Source: a virus
IMG/VR virus record: IMGVR_UViG_3300034031_000046
Location: 64,001 to 128,000 of that record
DNA length: 64,000 bases
Strand: one strand, 5' to 3'
Below, one piece after another: positions 1 to 8,524 of the stretch (the stretch's first letter is position 1; each line of letters starts with the position of its first letter). Under the pieces are notes generated by a model that made no database searches, was not told where the DNA came from, and worked only from the letters and a program-made list of their open reading frames with translations. Position numbers and translations under genes: made by a program.

Positions 1-1
1 G

Positions 2-418
2 TTTGACCAGAAGCCCGGTGGCGAAGTCGTGGGGCGGCGCATTGCGCGCTCGGTACGCGGTGTTGGCAGCATCGGCCATGTGCGCGGCGTGCGCGGCTCC
101 GTTCCCGACCGTACTGTCGTCAACGAACAAAGCGGCGAGTTCCTGCGGTCGTGGCGCTGGAACTACACGCTCAGTGCCGATGGGGCGCACCTCAATTTCT
201 GGAACACGGCAAAAACCGACCCGCGTAGTGGCAACCCGATTTCTATCGGCTGGCTGCTCAGCCACGGCACGACGCGGATGCAACCGCATGGTCCTTTTAC
301 TTATGTGGCTGCTGTTTTCGTCGGGCAGTTCAACGCCGAATGGACGCGCGTCACCCAGCGTGCTTTCGCACGCCACCAATCGCGCCAACTGTTAATGCAA
401 GCGCAGGAGCTTTTATGA
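2..418 (+). CDS. Head-tail joining protein, HK97 gp10-like (5' truncated)
   Basis: The reading frame is open from base 2, so the true start lies off the left edge; 138 residues are visible. The visible part is small and basic, with no signal peptide or membrane segment, and ends with a Gln/Arg-rich helix. Its place directly before a probable tail-terminator gene is where siphoviruses keep head-tail connector or tail-completion proteins. The function is inferred mainly from position, with weak resemblance to HK97 gp10-type proteins. It overlaps the next gene by 4 bases (ATGA), which suggests translational coupling. Confidence 0.5.
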   Translation, partial: FDQKPGGEVVGRRIARSVRGVGSIGHVRGVRGSVPDRTVVNEQSGEFLRSWRWNYTLSADGAHLNFWNTAKTDPRSGNPISIGWLLSHGTTRMQPHGPFTYVAAVFVGQFNAEWTRVTQRAFARHQSRQLLMQAQELL

Positions 419-1533
419 CACCGAATCCGACACCGTCTCAAGTACTGGCAAACCTTCCTAAATATGGTGGCCGCATCACCGCAGCATGGAACGAGATCCT
501 TTCGATTCTGGAAGAACTTTTGCCGACGACGATCGCGCGTGCGAATGCGACCTGTTGCGACTCGCGGGGCAACCCTCTCCAGGAGCCAGGCAGCAGCGGG
601 CTGCCGCACAAGTTCAGTGGCTTTTATGTGGACGGTGAGATTCAACCGGCGACATTTCCCTGCATCACCATCGCGGCAGATGTGCAAAGCGAAGAAAGCG
701 CGGATGGCATCTCCGACACCGGCAAGTGCGTACTGCACCTTCAAACTGCGCTCTGGCAGACCCGGCGCGATGTCGATATCGCTGCCGATGTCCTCTGCCT
801 GATGCGCGGTGTACTCTGGCATTATCAGGGGACCCATACGGACGGGCAGGGGAGGGTACTGTGGAACAGCCTCCAGTTCACCGGTATCAGTCTCGGACCG
901 CAGGACGACAAAAATAAGAGTGGCCTCGCCCTGCATTTCCAGATCGAGCAGACTCCGAGCGAGGAACTATGGAAGCCGGGAAGTGGAGAACCCATCGCGG
1001 CGCCGACACCCGACGAGGTTCTCGATTCTCTGCGCCTGTCGGGCGGTCGCCTCTCGCTGCTGTGGAATGAAACGCTGATCCGGTTGGAAGCGTGCCTCCC
1101 GGCTGCGCTGGAATCGGTGGAAGCCGAATTCGGTTTGCGTTTCCCCACGCCGGAGGGATATCACGTTCTCGGTGAAGTACTCCCTCCGAAGTTCCCGATG
1201 CTCGTCGTCGGCGCGACCGCCAAAACGCACATGCTCACGTTCCGCTATTATGGCGACGAAGTCAGTATGGACATTTACTGCCTGTGGCCGCGTGCCGAAC
1301 AGCGCCGCCAGATCGATGGGCCTGCCGATTATGTCATGATCGTGCGCGCCATCATGGAGCATTTCCATCAGGGGGTTATCAATGAGTCGGGCCTGCGGGT
1401 GTGGACGGAGTTGCATCCGACTGGTATGAGCTTTAACGGCAATGAGAATTTCAAGGACTTCGGCGGCTTTATCGCCCATTTCTCCGTACTGCAGGGACCG
1501 GGCGAAGAGCAGTGGCGTTTACCTGCGCCGTAA
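415..1533 (+). CDS. Putative tail terminator/joining protein with an internal duplication
   Basis: 372 aa. An upstream in-frame ATG at 340 exists, but 415 is preferred because an AGGAG sits just before it and it overlaps the previous stop. Two homologous halves are visible. Half one begins PTPSQVLANLPKYGGRI and half two (about residue 197) begins PTPDEVLDSLRLSGGRL; both end in matching LHFQIEQTP.EELW and AHFSVLQGPGEEQW segments. The gene is therefore a tandem fusion of a roughly 185-residue unit. Position between a connector and the tail genes suggests a tail terminator or neck protein; no catalytic motif is seen. Confidence 0.5.
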   Translation: MTPNPTPSQVLANLPKYGGRITAAWNEILSILEELLPTTIARANATCCDSRGNPLQEPGSSGLPHKFSGFYVDGEIQPATFPCITIAADVQSEESADGISDTGKCVLHLQTALWQTRRDVDIAADVLCLMRGVLWHYQGTHTDGQGRVLWNSLQFTGISLGPQDDKNKSGLALHFQIEQTPSEELWKPGSGEPIAAPTPDEVLDSLRLSGGRLSLLWNETLIRLEACLPAALESVEAEFGLRFPTPEGYHVLGEVLPPKFPMLVVGATAKTHMLTFRYYGDEVSMDIYCLWPRAEQRRQIDGPADYVMIVRAIMEHFHQGVINESGLRVWTELHPTGMSFNGNENFKDFGGFIAHFSVLQGPGEEQWRLPAP

Positions 1534-1548
1534 ACCAAAAGGATAAAT

Positions 1549-2166
1549 ATGAATTTGACACCTCGCCCTAAAGCGGGCACACCAGAACACATGAACTTTG
1601 ATTGGCTGGACTTCTACACCAAAGTCGCGCAGTGTCTGGCACTGCTCGCGGGCGCATATTTCGCGTATCTGAAATATGTGAAGGGACGTATGTATAAAAT
1701 CCGCATCGCGCCTCATCTCACATGGAAGATCATTCCCGGCGAGAAGGCCGACACTCTGTGTGTGTCACTGCAGATTTCCAATACCGGAACATTCGCCTCG
1801 ATAATCCCGCCGAAGGGCTTTCGTGTCGAACTGGCGGTTCCCGAGGCCACCGATGCGAACTCCGTCCGAGAAGTCTGCTGGCGTCCCATCAATGCGTTTC
1901 GTGTTTTTGTCAAACCGAATGTGATCGAGGTGGGAGAAACAGGCAGCCAGGAACTGGTGATCTCGATTCCCAAGAATACGATCAAAACGGCGCGCTTGAG
2001 GTTTGTGGTTTGGACGACCGGTATCAAGCATCCTCTCGTTGTTAAGTATCCGAAGCTGGAGAAATTCCATGACCGGCTCAATCCGTTTTTCGATCATGGC
2101 AGTGCGATGGAGATCTCGTCTATTGTGGTGTTTGAAAAAAACGGCCACAATAACGACCATGGATAA
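1549..2166 (+). CDS. Hypothetical membrane-anchored protein
   Basis: 205 aa with one probable transmembrane helix near residues 23-42 (AQCLALLAGAYFAYLKYV), followed by a beta-rich soluble part. An AGGAT before the ATG gives the ribosome site. It follows the tail terminator with a 15-bp gap and overlaps the next small gene by 8 bp. I do not recognise the family. A membrane-anchored protein between connector and tail genes is unusual and may be an accessory gene acting at the envelope rather than a virion part. Confidence 0.55.
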   Translation: MNLTPRPKAGTPEHMNFDWLDFYTKVAQCLALLAGAYFAYLKYVKGRMYKIRIAPHLTWKIIPGEKADTLCVSLQISNTGTFASIIPPKGFRVELAVPEATDANSVREVCWRPINAFRVFVKPNVIEVGETGSQELVISIPKNTIKTARLRFVVWTTGIKHPLVVKYPKLEKFHDRLNPFFDHGSAMEISSIVVFEKNGHNNDHG

Positions 2167-2422
2167 CATCGACAAAAACCTTGGTGACGAAAGTCAGTAT
2201 CGCGAGTTAGATGAGAGCACGAGTTTTGGAAAAAGCCTGTCCTTTGGAGGGGACAACACTGTGAGTCGCAGTGAGCACTTCGGAAGTGCCGCCGACCGCG
2301 AAGTTTTTCTCCAAGACATCGCGGCCCTCGATGCACTGGCTGATATGACAAGCGGAAACGTGGAACCATCGGGCGGAGAATCATACAGCCCAGAGACGCC
2401 ACAGGACAGCAGGGGAGAGTAG
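2159..2422 (+). CDS. Hypothetical acidic protein
   Basis: 87 aa, acidic and Ser/Glu-rich, probably poorly ordered. The start at 2159 lies inside the end of the previous gene and is in frame with a longer open frame (from 2003); the overlap favours translational coupling. A strong terminator hairpin follows at once, so this is the last gene of the first transcription unit. No family recognised. Confidence 0.5.
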   Translation: MDNIDKNLGDESQYRELDESTSFGKSLSFGGDNTVSRSEHFGSAADREVFLQDIAALDALADMTSGNVEPSGGESYSPETPQDSRGE

Positions 2423-2427
2423 GGTGC

Positions 2428-2462
2428 AGGAGTACGGTCAGAACGGCCGTACTCCTTTGTCC
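2428..2462 (+). terminator. Rho-independent terminator made of the dispersed repeat
   Basis: A 10-bp perfect stem AGGAGTACGG/CCGTACTCCT with a 9-base loop is followed by TTTG. The arms contain GTACGG/CCGTAC, the core of the 13-bp word scattered through the window, in inverted orientation. Confidence 0.75.
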
Positions 2463-2478
2463 CTCTCTCGAAAATCCG

Positions 2479-2487
2479 TGATAAAAT
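2479..2487 (+). promoter_or_regulatory. Extended -10 promoter, probably giving a leaderless mRNA
   Basis: TGATAAAAT ends 6 bases before the ATG at 2494, so transcription should start at or next to the start codon. No ribosome site lies between. The same geometry occurs before 51024. Confidence 0.55.
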
Positions 2488-2493
2488 AAGAGT

Positions 2494-3036
2494 ATGAAAA
2501 ATTGGCTGGCAGCCTGTTGGCTGCTGGTAGGAATTTTATTTTCAGGTTGTTCCAAGGAGACGCCCGAGCCGAAAACTCCATCGGCAACACGGCCCTCACC
2601 TACACCGCAGAACGTCGCACCCACCCCGCCCGAACCACCAGAATCGCCAATAGCATCCACGACGGACGATCAGATGACGCCCGAAGAGGAGCAATGGATG
2701 AAGTCTTTTGGCCGGGCGAATGACGCGATGAGGTTCGCGCTTAAATCAGATCTAAAAGATTCGGTATCCCGCGCAAATGCGCGAGCAACGTTAACTCAAG
2801 CAAGACTGGAGCTAGCATCCGCCCCAATGTCTGAAAGGCAGGTGCAAATAGGCATTCCAGCGGTGTCCTCCCTAATGGAGGACGCACTCTCAGAAATGCA
2901 TCTAGGAGTCAAACTCTTGGATATCGCATACGAGTTCGGTGACATGGAAACCGCAGAAAAAGCGAAGCAGCATTTTGCAAACTCCAAAAGGCTGTGGGAC
3001 AGCGCTGCAGATCGAATAAACACCCTCTCAAAATAA
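2494..3036 (+). CDS. Putative lipoprotein
   Basis: 180 aa. The N-terminus is a lipoprotein signal peptide with lipobox LFSGC (Cys at about residue 19), followed by a Pro/Thr linker of about 35 residues and a helical C-terminal domain. It would be exported and lipid-anchored. It stands alone between a terminator and the large tail gene with its own promoter, the arrangement of a moron gene expressed from the prophage. Roles such as superinfection exclusion are possible but only inferred. Confidence 0.65.
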   Translation: MKNWLAACWLLVGILFSGCSKETPEPKTPSATRPSPTPQNVAPTPPEPPESPIASTTDDQMTPEEEQWMKSFGRANDAMRFALKSDLKDSVSRANARATLTQARLELASAPMSERQVQIGIPAVSSLMEDALSEMHLGVKLLDIAYEFGDMETAEKAKQHFANSKRLWDSAADRINTLSK

Positions 3037-3054
3037 TGTCATTCTGAGGTACCG

Positions 3055-5541
3055 ATGGCACGCAGCCTTGTTGATGTAGAAGCACAAATTCTGATTTCGC
3101 CCAGCCAGGCACTCCGGCACCTTAGCCACCCTTACAGCCTCGCACTGGTTGTCGCCGATATGATGGCGAACTCTGGCGACTCCGCAGGCAATCTTGAGGA
3201 GGGCGACCAATCTGCACCCGCACAGTGGGCAGGGCAGTCGGCTTTTACTTCAATTGACGAGACACTCGAATTCATCCGACTGGGAGGTAGAGTGAGCGAG
3301 GGGGCGAAAGAAGGCACCCAGTCGGGCGCCCGAGAGGCACTGGGCTTTTTGGTGCTCAAGCCGCAGGTGCGCTACAAGAACTCGGTCGTAATCGGCGATG
3401 CGACCGGTGCGCCGAATGGCGATGCCCGCTTCGATATTATCCGCTGGAAGCCGATTCAGGGTGATTCGTGGGAGCGTGTCCTTTCGCGGCGCAAACCTGC
3501 CATCACTCGTATTAGGCATCGCGCCGAAAACCCCAATCGAGCCGTCAAGATTCAGACGGAGAATTCCTTCGTCAAGAACCAGCAGCTTTTATTCATCATC
3601 GACTGGCTGGGAATTGCGCGCGACCAGCGCGCCAACAACCCGGCAAGCTATCGCATCGCGTTCGGCGGTGGTAGCTGGTCAATTGTCTGGCGGCAGAACC
3701 AGCCGCCCTGTCTGGAGAAATGGGTCAACGGAAAATGGTCCGCCTACGCGCGCTTCGACTCCGTCCCTCCCTCCACCTACGAGGGCAGCGTGGTCGTCAA
3801 GCTGCGCCGCATCGCCGGACAACTGGTCGTGTCCTTTAACGAGAAGTCATTTGACGTTCAGGGCTTGGATTCCGTCCTCGATGCCGATGCCCCTCATTCG
3901 CCGACGGAATTCGTGATCCCTGCGGGCCGCGTCCTTGTGTCGAGCTACGGCGTGAGCGCGACGGTGGGGCTGGGCACCATCGACTATCAGACGAGCACAA
4001 AGAAGGGACTGACGGGGAAGGCGAGCGGAGAACAGGCGCACAATTTTAAAATCCCCGCTGCCACCACAAAGGGCAAGACCGGCGGCTGGGCTGCGGGCAC
4101 TGCCAATACCAAAGTCACCGCCGAATCCGACGGGCACGGCAAAATTCTCTGGGAGTGCACCCTCACCGGCAATGCCATCGACACCCCGGCTGTTTCGACC
4201 ATCTTCGCCGAATTTGAACCGACGACCGAAGAGAACCCGGTTGAGCCACTCGACATTCGCGCCGCCTGTAATTCGATCAAATGGTCGAGCGCCGAACCGG
4301 GACTACTGGCAACCAATGAAATACGCATCGACTGCAGCCGCAACCTGCTGGACAAGCTCGCGCGCGAACAGGGCATCGACTGGCAGGATTACATCCAGCC
4401 CTTTCGCCCTGTCACCATCAAAACGCGGCGGGTGTACATGGAGGACGGCGGCGGGTTTTCCTACTCCGATTGGAAGTACTGGCCGGACACGTATATCTTC
4501 ACCTACGACAAGGCGACGCCGGGCTACAATCAGCGCAAGTTCACTTTGATTTGCCGGGACGATATCGTCCGCTTGCAGCCCCCCGCCGGTTTCGTCGATG
4601 AACGCTACGCTCCTCTGGACTCCCAGTACGCTCTTGGTGGCAAAAGCCAGATCTTCGGCGTGGACGGCATCAAGTACTTCCTCAAGACGACGATTTCGCC
4701 GGACATGGCGACGAGGCTGAATGGCGGCGCGGGCCGCGAATTCGCGTACCAGTCTTCGCGTTATCCGCTGCTAGACTTTCGCACTGGACGTGTCGGAATC
4801 CTCCCCTTCCTCCAGCCCCCTTCGCAAGCGCGTTTTCAGTTGCCCATTACGTTCGGCGGAAACATCTTCAGCGAGTTTCTAAAAATGTGCGAGTACGACC
4901 ACGCCGTCTTTTATTTCGGTTTCCCTCCGGGTTTCGAGACGGAGCGAAGCTGCCCGATCTACGGTCGAATCATCGACATCGTCTCGGCCTACGGCGACAC
5001 GCCCGTGGAACTGGTCGATGGAGAATACGGTGGAATCGATGATGCCGGAAAAGGCATCCTGAGTGCGCAGTTACGATTCATGTCCGAGAAGGCGTTCAAC
5101 GTTGTGCGTACCTGGTCCGGTCGTTTGGGCGGCGTGGCGGGGCAGCTTGTTCCTGCCGTCTATCGCGGATACGACCGCTTACCAACAGGCGACCCCGGCG
5201 CACAGGAAGAATCGTGGGAGCGCGTGCTGCTCATTCAGAAGGATCTCTTTTCCCAGTTCCCGAGTCTGGTGCAGGCCATCTCCACCCTTTCCATGCGCGA
5301 GTTTGAAGGCATCGTTCTGGAAGACTCGCAATTCACGGTTCCCTACGACGAGGGGCTGCGTTGGGGAATGAAAGTCAAGCCCAAGATGAACCAGCCGATT
5401 CACTCCGACGACTCGCTGAATCTCCACGACAAAACCCTGCGGGTCAAACGGGCCGATCACACCATTGACTTCGTGCGAAAGGGCGGTCTTCCGTGGCGAA
5501 CCGAATTGACGTGCCGCCCGCTATCGGCCTCCGGTTTTTAA
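3055..5541 (+). CDS. Large tail/virion protein
   Basis: 828 aa; GAGG precedes the ATG. No signal peptide or membrane helix. The centre has beta-rich segments, a jelly-roll-like stretch at about 170-290, and the C-terminal third resembles tail hub or baseplate proteins only in general character. Phage genomes usually place tail-tip proteins after the tape measure, so its place before the major tail gene is atypical. It is followed by a 28-bp perfect palindrome and a new leader region. I cannot assign a precise virion role. Confidence 0.55.
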   Translation: MARSLVDVEAQILISPSQALRHLSHPYSLALVVADMMANSGDSAGNLEEGDQSAPAQWAGQSAFTSIDETLEFIRLGGRVSEGAKEGTQSGAREALGFLVLKPQVRYKNSVVIGDATGAPNGDARFDIIRWKPIQGDSWERVLSRRKPAITRIRHRAENPNRAVKIQTENSFVKNQQLLFIIDWLGIARDQRANNPASYRIAFGGGSWSIVWRQNQPPCLEKWVNGKWSAYARFDSVPPSTYEGSVVVKLRRIAGQLVVSFNEKSFDVQGLDSVLDADAPHSPTEFVIPAGRVLVSSYGVSATVGLGTIDYQTSTKKGLTGKASGEQAHNFKIPAATTKGKTGGWAAGTANTKVTAESDGHGKILWECTLTGNAIDTPAVSTIFAEFEPTTEENPVEPLDIRAACNSIKWSSAEPGLLATNEIRIDCSRNLLDKLAREQGIDWQDYIQPFRPVTIKTRRVYMEDGGGFSYSDWKYWPDTYIFTYDKATPGYNQRKFTLICRDDIVRLQPPAGFVDERYAPLDSQYALGGKSQIFGVDGIKYFLKTTISPDMATRLNGGAGREFAYQSSRYPLLDFRTGRVGILPFLQPPSQARFQLPITFGGNIFSEFLKMCEYDHAVFYFGFPPGFETERSCPIYGRIIDIVSAYGDTPVELVDGEYGGIDDAGKGILSAQLRFMSEKAFNVVRTWSGRLGGVAGQLVPAVYRGYDRLPTGDPGAQEESWERVLLIQKDLFSQFPSLVQAISTLSMREFEGIVLEDSQFTVPYDEGLRWGMKVKPKMNQPIHSDDSLNLHDKTLRVKRADHTIDFVRKGGLPWRTELTCRPLSASGF

Positions 5542-5566
5542 TCTGTGCACTGCAGTGCACAGATTA
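5539..5566. repeat. 28-bp perfect palindrome, operator candidate
   Basis: The sequence is fully self-complementary across 28 bases, centred on CTGCAG, with core GTGCACTGCAGTGCAC (5545-5560). It overlaps the stop of the preceding gene and covers the region where a -35 would lie for the -10-like TAAAAT at 5568-5573. Related 16-mers occur at 42414, 50605 and 60573. Confidence 0.65.
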
Positions 5567-5567
5567 G

Positions 5568-5682
5568 TAAAATAACCGAAGCCGTCCCTCCCCCTCCATT
5601 GCCCCATCGAAATCGCTATCAATTGCATATCCACAGGCCCGCTGCCGCCCGACTCATGATGAGACGGGCGGTTTTTGTTTTC
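5568..5682 (+). promoter_or_regulatory. Late-gene leader: -10-like TAAAATAA, C-rich tract, terminator
   Basis: TAAAATAA (5568-5575) is followed by a pyrimidine-rich tract and a strong hairpin: CCGCCCG (5645-5651) pairs with CGGGCGG (5665-5671), with an inner CTCAT/ATGAG stem, then TTTTTGTTTT. The hairpin lies between the possible promoter and the major tail gene, so it must be read through or act as an attenuator. Homologous units precede 13991 and 27727. Confidence 0.6.
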
Positions 5683-5710
5683 GGGCCTCGAACTCAGGAG
5701 GAGGAAATTT

Positions 5711-6673
5711 ATGCCCGGAGCAACCCCTGCCGTCTTTCGATCATCCGTTGGCGGCTACGCGAAGTTTGGAATTGAAGCCGCGCTACTCTCGTCGGTGGCA
5801 ACTGCCATTGACGTTGCACCAGCGCTCGGCCTTTGCGGTATCTGCGACCTGCCGACCATCAGCGACCCGAACAACGCCCAGGTCGTGCATACCGTCGGCT
5901 CCCGTCAGGGTGTTGATACCGTGCTTGGTGGCCGCGAGCCATCGGCCAATCTGAACCTGCGCATGGGCAGTGCCGCCTTTCTGATGCACGGCCTGCAGAG
6001 CAGCGGTCTGGGAACACTTTACGGTTTGCCGGAGCTCGCGTTTGGCGGCGGCCATATCACCGACTTCGGCGCGGGACGGGTGCTTGCGTGGCTCTTGCGC
6101 CACGGAATGATAAATAGCGTCTCCCTCCAATTCCAGGAAGGTCAACTGGTGACAGCCACGGTGGAGATCTGGGGCACGGTCCTGACCCTGAATGCGGCGA
6201 ACCAGTCGGTGACTCAATCGGAACTGGAGGCGCTACCCAAGGCGCTGACGTGGGGACACACTTATTTCACGATTGGCGGCGTGAGCTACCGCGACGTGAT
6301 TTCTTCGGTGTCGCTGCAATGGTCGAATGGATTGATTCGCGAAGGCGAGCGCAACGAGCTCGGCCATAACAACGATCTCAGTCGCACAACGTATCAAATC
6401 CTGCCAGGCGTGGAAACGGTCAACGTTTCCTACACCTTGAAACAGCAGTTACCCGACTCGCTGATTAAGTCCTCGCTCAACGCGCGCAACTGGGGACCGA
6501 TTCGTCTTTCGGCGACGGATGCGGCGATTGGTGGCACCAACGAGATGGCGGTCGATATCACCAATAACCTGCTGGGAAATCAGACGATGAACGGCGTCCA
6601 GCCCGGCCAGAAATTCAGCTTCACCGCGAACACCACATCGCGCGTGATCTCGATCTCCGATTCGCTGACGTAA
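5711..6673 (+). CDS. Major tail tube protein
   Basis: 320 aa. ATG 5711 is chosen because a strong AGGAGGAGG lies 5-13 bases upstream; in-frame ATG 5675 lacks one. There is no signal peptide, and the protein is beta-rich with a C-terminal FSFTANTTSRVISISDS strand. Identification rests on gene order: it is followed (after a two-gene insertion) by a chaperone pair with a frameshift site and then the tape measure, the standard siphovirus order. It should polymerise into the tail tube. Confidence 0.65.
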   Translation: MPGATPAVFRSSVGGYAKFGIEAALLSSVATAIDVAPALGLCGICDLPTISDPNNAQVVHTVGSRQGVDTVLGGREPSANLNLRMGSAAFLMHGLQSSGLGTLYGLPELAFGGGHITDFGAGRVLAWLLRHGMINSVSLQFQEGQLVTATVEIWGTVLTLNAANQSVTQSELEALPKALTWGHTYFTIGGVSYRDVISSVSLQWSNGLIREGERNELGHNNDLSRTTYQILPGVETVNVSYTLKQQLPDSLIKSSLNARNWGPIRLSATDAAIGGTNEMAVDITNNLLGNQTMNGVQPGQKFSFTANTTSRVISISDSLT

Positions 6674-6698
6674 TGCGCCGTGAGGGCGTGGAGTATCT

Positions 6699-6797
6699 AT
6701 GGACCCGATGGTCATCGTTATTGGGATTCCATTGTTTCTAATGGTGCTGCGCCGCTTAGTTTTGTTCCTCTGGCGCATTGTATGGGGCTACCTATGA
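6699..6797 (+). CDS. 32-residue single-span membrane protein
   Basis: A short frame encoding 32 aa, almost all hydrophobic (MVIVIGIPLFLMVL, then RR, then LVLFLW). Its stop overlaps the ATG of the amidase gene (ATGA at 6794-6797), the usual sign of translational coupling. Position directly before a peptidoglycan amidase makes a holin-like or release-type role plausible, but size and composition alone cannot prove it. The ribosome site is weak (GGAG, 5 bases away). Confidence 0.5.
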   Translation: MDPMVIVIGIPLFLMVLRRLVLFLWRIVWGYL

Positions 6798-7399
6798 TTC
6801 GACCGTACTTTCTTCGGTTTTTATTCCTCCTGTTTTTCCTCGGGGTCGCGCGTCCTGTCGCCGCCTCTGGGAAAGACGCGATTGTCGTTCACCATACGTG
6901 GAGCTTGTGGGGAACGGTGCCTGACATCACCGAGTGGCATCAGGCGCGCGGCTGGCGGACAGTGGGCTATCAAAAAGTCATTACCAACGCTCAGCCGCGC
7001 TATCTCGATTCCCTGCTGGGCACCAAGCGACCGGGATGGGATGGCCGGGTTTTTAATGCACGCATGCCCGAGACTTCTGTTGGGGCACATACGCGAGAGG
7101 GACACATGAACACCCGGTCCATCGGCGTCTGCCTTGTTGGAAACTTCGACCTCGGTCCTCCCTCGCGCAATCAGTGGACTTCCCTCGTTACCACATGCGT
7201 CACGCTGTGCCAGAGATACCGCATCGATACCAGCCGAATTTTCTACCATCGGGACTGGGCCATTGGACGGGACGGGAAGCCGTATAAATCGTGTCCGGGC
7301 TCACTCTTTCCTCAACGCAGCGTTTTGCGGCACACCGTTGGGAACCAGTTGCGTTATCTGCGGCAGCAGAATTTGCGTCGTCAGAAGCATCGCAGGTAA
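6794..7399 (+). CDS. Secreted N-acetylmuramoyl-L-alanine amidase (Amidase_2/PGRP fold)
   Basis: 201 aa. An N-terminal signal peptide (hydrophobic residues about 6-20, PVAAS cleavage region) is followed by a zinc amidase domain: VVHHT (zinc His about 34), GAHTRE, IGVCLVGNFD, YHRDW and CPG (zinc Cys). These are the conserved ligands and strands of the PGRP/Amidase_2 family, which cleaves between muramic acid and the stem peptide. It overlaps the small membrane gene before it. Lying between major tail and chaperone genes, it could be a second lysis enzyme or an exported lysin. The start codon lies inside a perfect copy of the dispersed 13-mer (6798-6810). Confidence 0.85.
   Translation: MIRPYFLRFLFLLFFLGVARPVAASGKDAIVVHHTWSLWGTVPDITEWHQARGWRTVGYQKVITNAQPRYLDSLLGTKRPGWDGRVFNARMPETSVGAHTREGHMNTRSIGVCLVGNFDLGPPSRNQWTSLVTTCVTLCQRYRIDTSRIFYHRDWAIGRDGKPYKSCPGSLFPQRSVLRHTVGNQLRYLRQQNLRRQKHRR
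6798..6810 (+). repeat. Dispersed 13-mer, exact copy
   Basis: TTCGACCGTACTT inside codons 2-6 of the amidase gene, in a reading frame different from most other coding copies. Confidence 0.7.
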
Positions 7400-7473
7400 C
7401 GCGCCGTCAATCCCCTCCAACACGCACACCTTAACACCAACGGGCAAAACCTCTCGCCCTTACGGAGAACATC

Positions 7474-8193
7474 ATGAATAAGAAGGCAAAAGCAAACGAA
7501 CAGGAAAGCACGACTGCCGTCACCGACACCGACGTGGTTGCCGATACTGCTGCGGAAGCAGAAGTCGCCACGACAGAAGTCGTCGCCACGGATACCGTAG
7601 AAACCGAAACTGTGGCAACCGAAGCTGTGGCGACGGAAGATGTGTCCGCAACCGCGACCGAAGCACCTGCAGTCGATAACCGGGTTCCGGCTCCTGTCGT
7701 TGAAACGGTTGTCCTGCCCGACGGTCAGGAGATCACGCCTGGGGAAGCAGCGGTTCTGGACAAGACACAGAAACCAGCGGGCGCGTGGTTTGTGGACGAA
7801 GATGATTTCATTACGGGAACGTATGTCATTGACGACGGCATCCATCGTCCCGAGCACATCCATTTCGTTGAACCATCGGAAACGCTGACCAATGATATCG
7901 AGGCTCTGCCCCAGTGGCTCGCAGAAAAACTCGGCATCACTCAAGAACAGGCCCGCGATCAGGAGTGGCTCAACGCCAATATCGACTTTGACAAAGCGCT
8001 GCCGGTCGCGCGCCACATGCGCGAGTTGTATCAGCGCATTCGTCACCAGACGATCAAGGGGTGGTCGTTCGAACGCGAAGTCTCGAAGGAGAACATCGAC
8101 AAACTTCCGTCTCTGGTCAAACAGCGCTTCGGCGAGCACGTTGTCAACTTCGTGCTGGGCGGTGAGGCTGACGGCAATTTTTTTCCGAAGTAG
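7474..8193 (+). CDS. Tail assembly chaperone, G-type
   Basis: 239 aa. Residues 1-75 are a low-complexity Ala/Thr/Val/Glu stretch; the rest is a compact acidic-to-basic helical domain ending NFFPK. It lies between the major tail protein and the tape measure, where siphoviruses encode the G/GT chaperone pair that coats the tape measure during assembly. A seven-T slippery site lies just before its stop codon, and the next frame is open in -1, matching the family's programmed frameshift. GGAG precedes the ATG. Confidence 0.75.
   Translation: MNKKAKANEQESTTAVTDTDVVADTAAEAEVATTEVVATDTVETETVATEAVATEDVSATATEAPAVDNRVPAPVVETVVLPDGQEITPGEAAVLDKTQKPAGAWFVDEDDFITGTYVIDDGIHRPEHIHFVEPSETLTNDIEALPQWLAEKLGITQEQARDQEWLNANIDFDKALPVARHMRELYQRIRHQTIKGWSFEREVSKENIDKLPSLVKQRFGEHVVNFVLGGEADGNFFPK
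8178..8184 (+). promoter_or_regulatory. -1 programmed ribosomal frameshift site (T TTT TTT)
   Basis: Seven T residues are positioned in the zero frame as T TTT TTT, two codons before the TAG at 8191. Slipping back one base gives TCC GAA GTA GTG and enters the 8193-8453 frame, producing a fusion of about 326 aa. Confidence 0.75.
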
Positions 8194-8453
8194 TGCCGGC
8201 GCTCTTTGCGGGCGAGGCGAAAGCGTGGGATCTGCTTTCGCCTCGCCCCGATATGGCGCACTACCTTTGGGAGTACTGGCGCAAGCGTGACTTTCCCGAT
8301 GCCTTCCCATGGGAAAAGCAAAGCCCGCGCTGGAAGCGGGCGATGCTGGTCATTTCGCCGATCATCCATCTCGAAGAACTGCGCGTGGCGGCACAGAAGA
8401 AACAGCACAGTTGCCCTTTTGGAGGTTCCGGCTTCGGAAATCCCGGCGGGTGA
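8193..8453 (+). CDS. Tail assembly chaperone T extension, read by -1 frameshift
   Basis: 86 codons from the GTG at 8193, or 89 when entered by frameshift at 8184. The frame contains conserved-looking aromatic and charged residues (HYLWEYWRKRDFP) and ends 71 bp before the tape measure. Translation most likely occurs as a G-T fusion; termination-reinitiation at TAGTG is the alternative. Family proteins bridge the growing tail tube and the tape measure. Confidence 0.7.
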   Translation: MPALFAGEAKAWDLLSPRPDMAHYLWEYWRKRDFPDAFPWEKQSPRWKRAMLVISPIIHLEELRVAAQKKQHSCPFGGSGFGNPGG

Positions 8454-8524
8454 TGAGGTAACAATCGCGGCTCCCGATTCTTGCGGTCAGCCAGTGGGGC
8501 GTAGCGGCTCTGGAGTAACCATCG

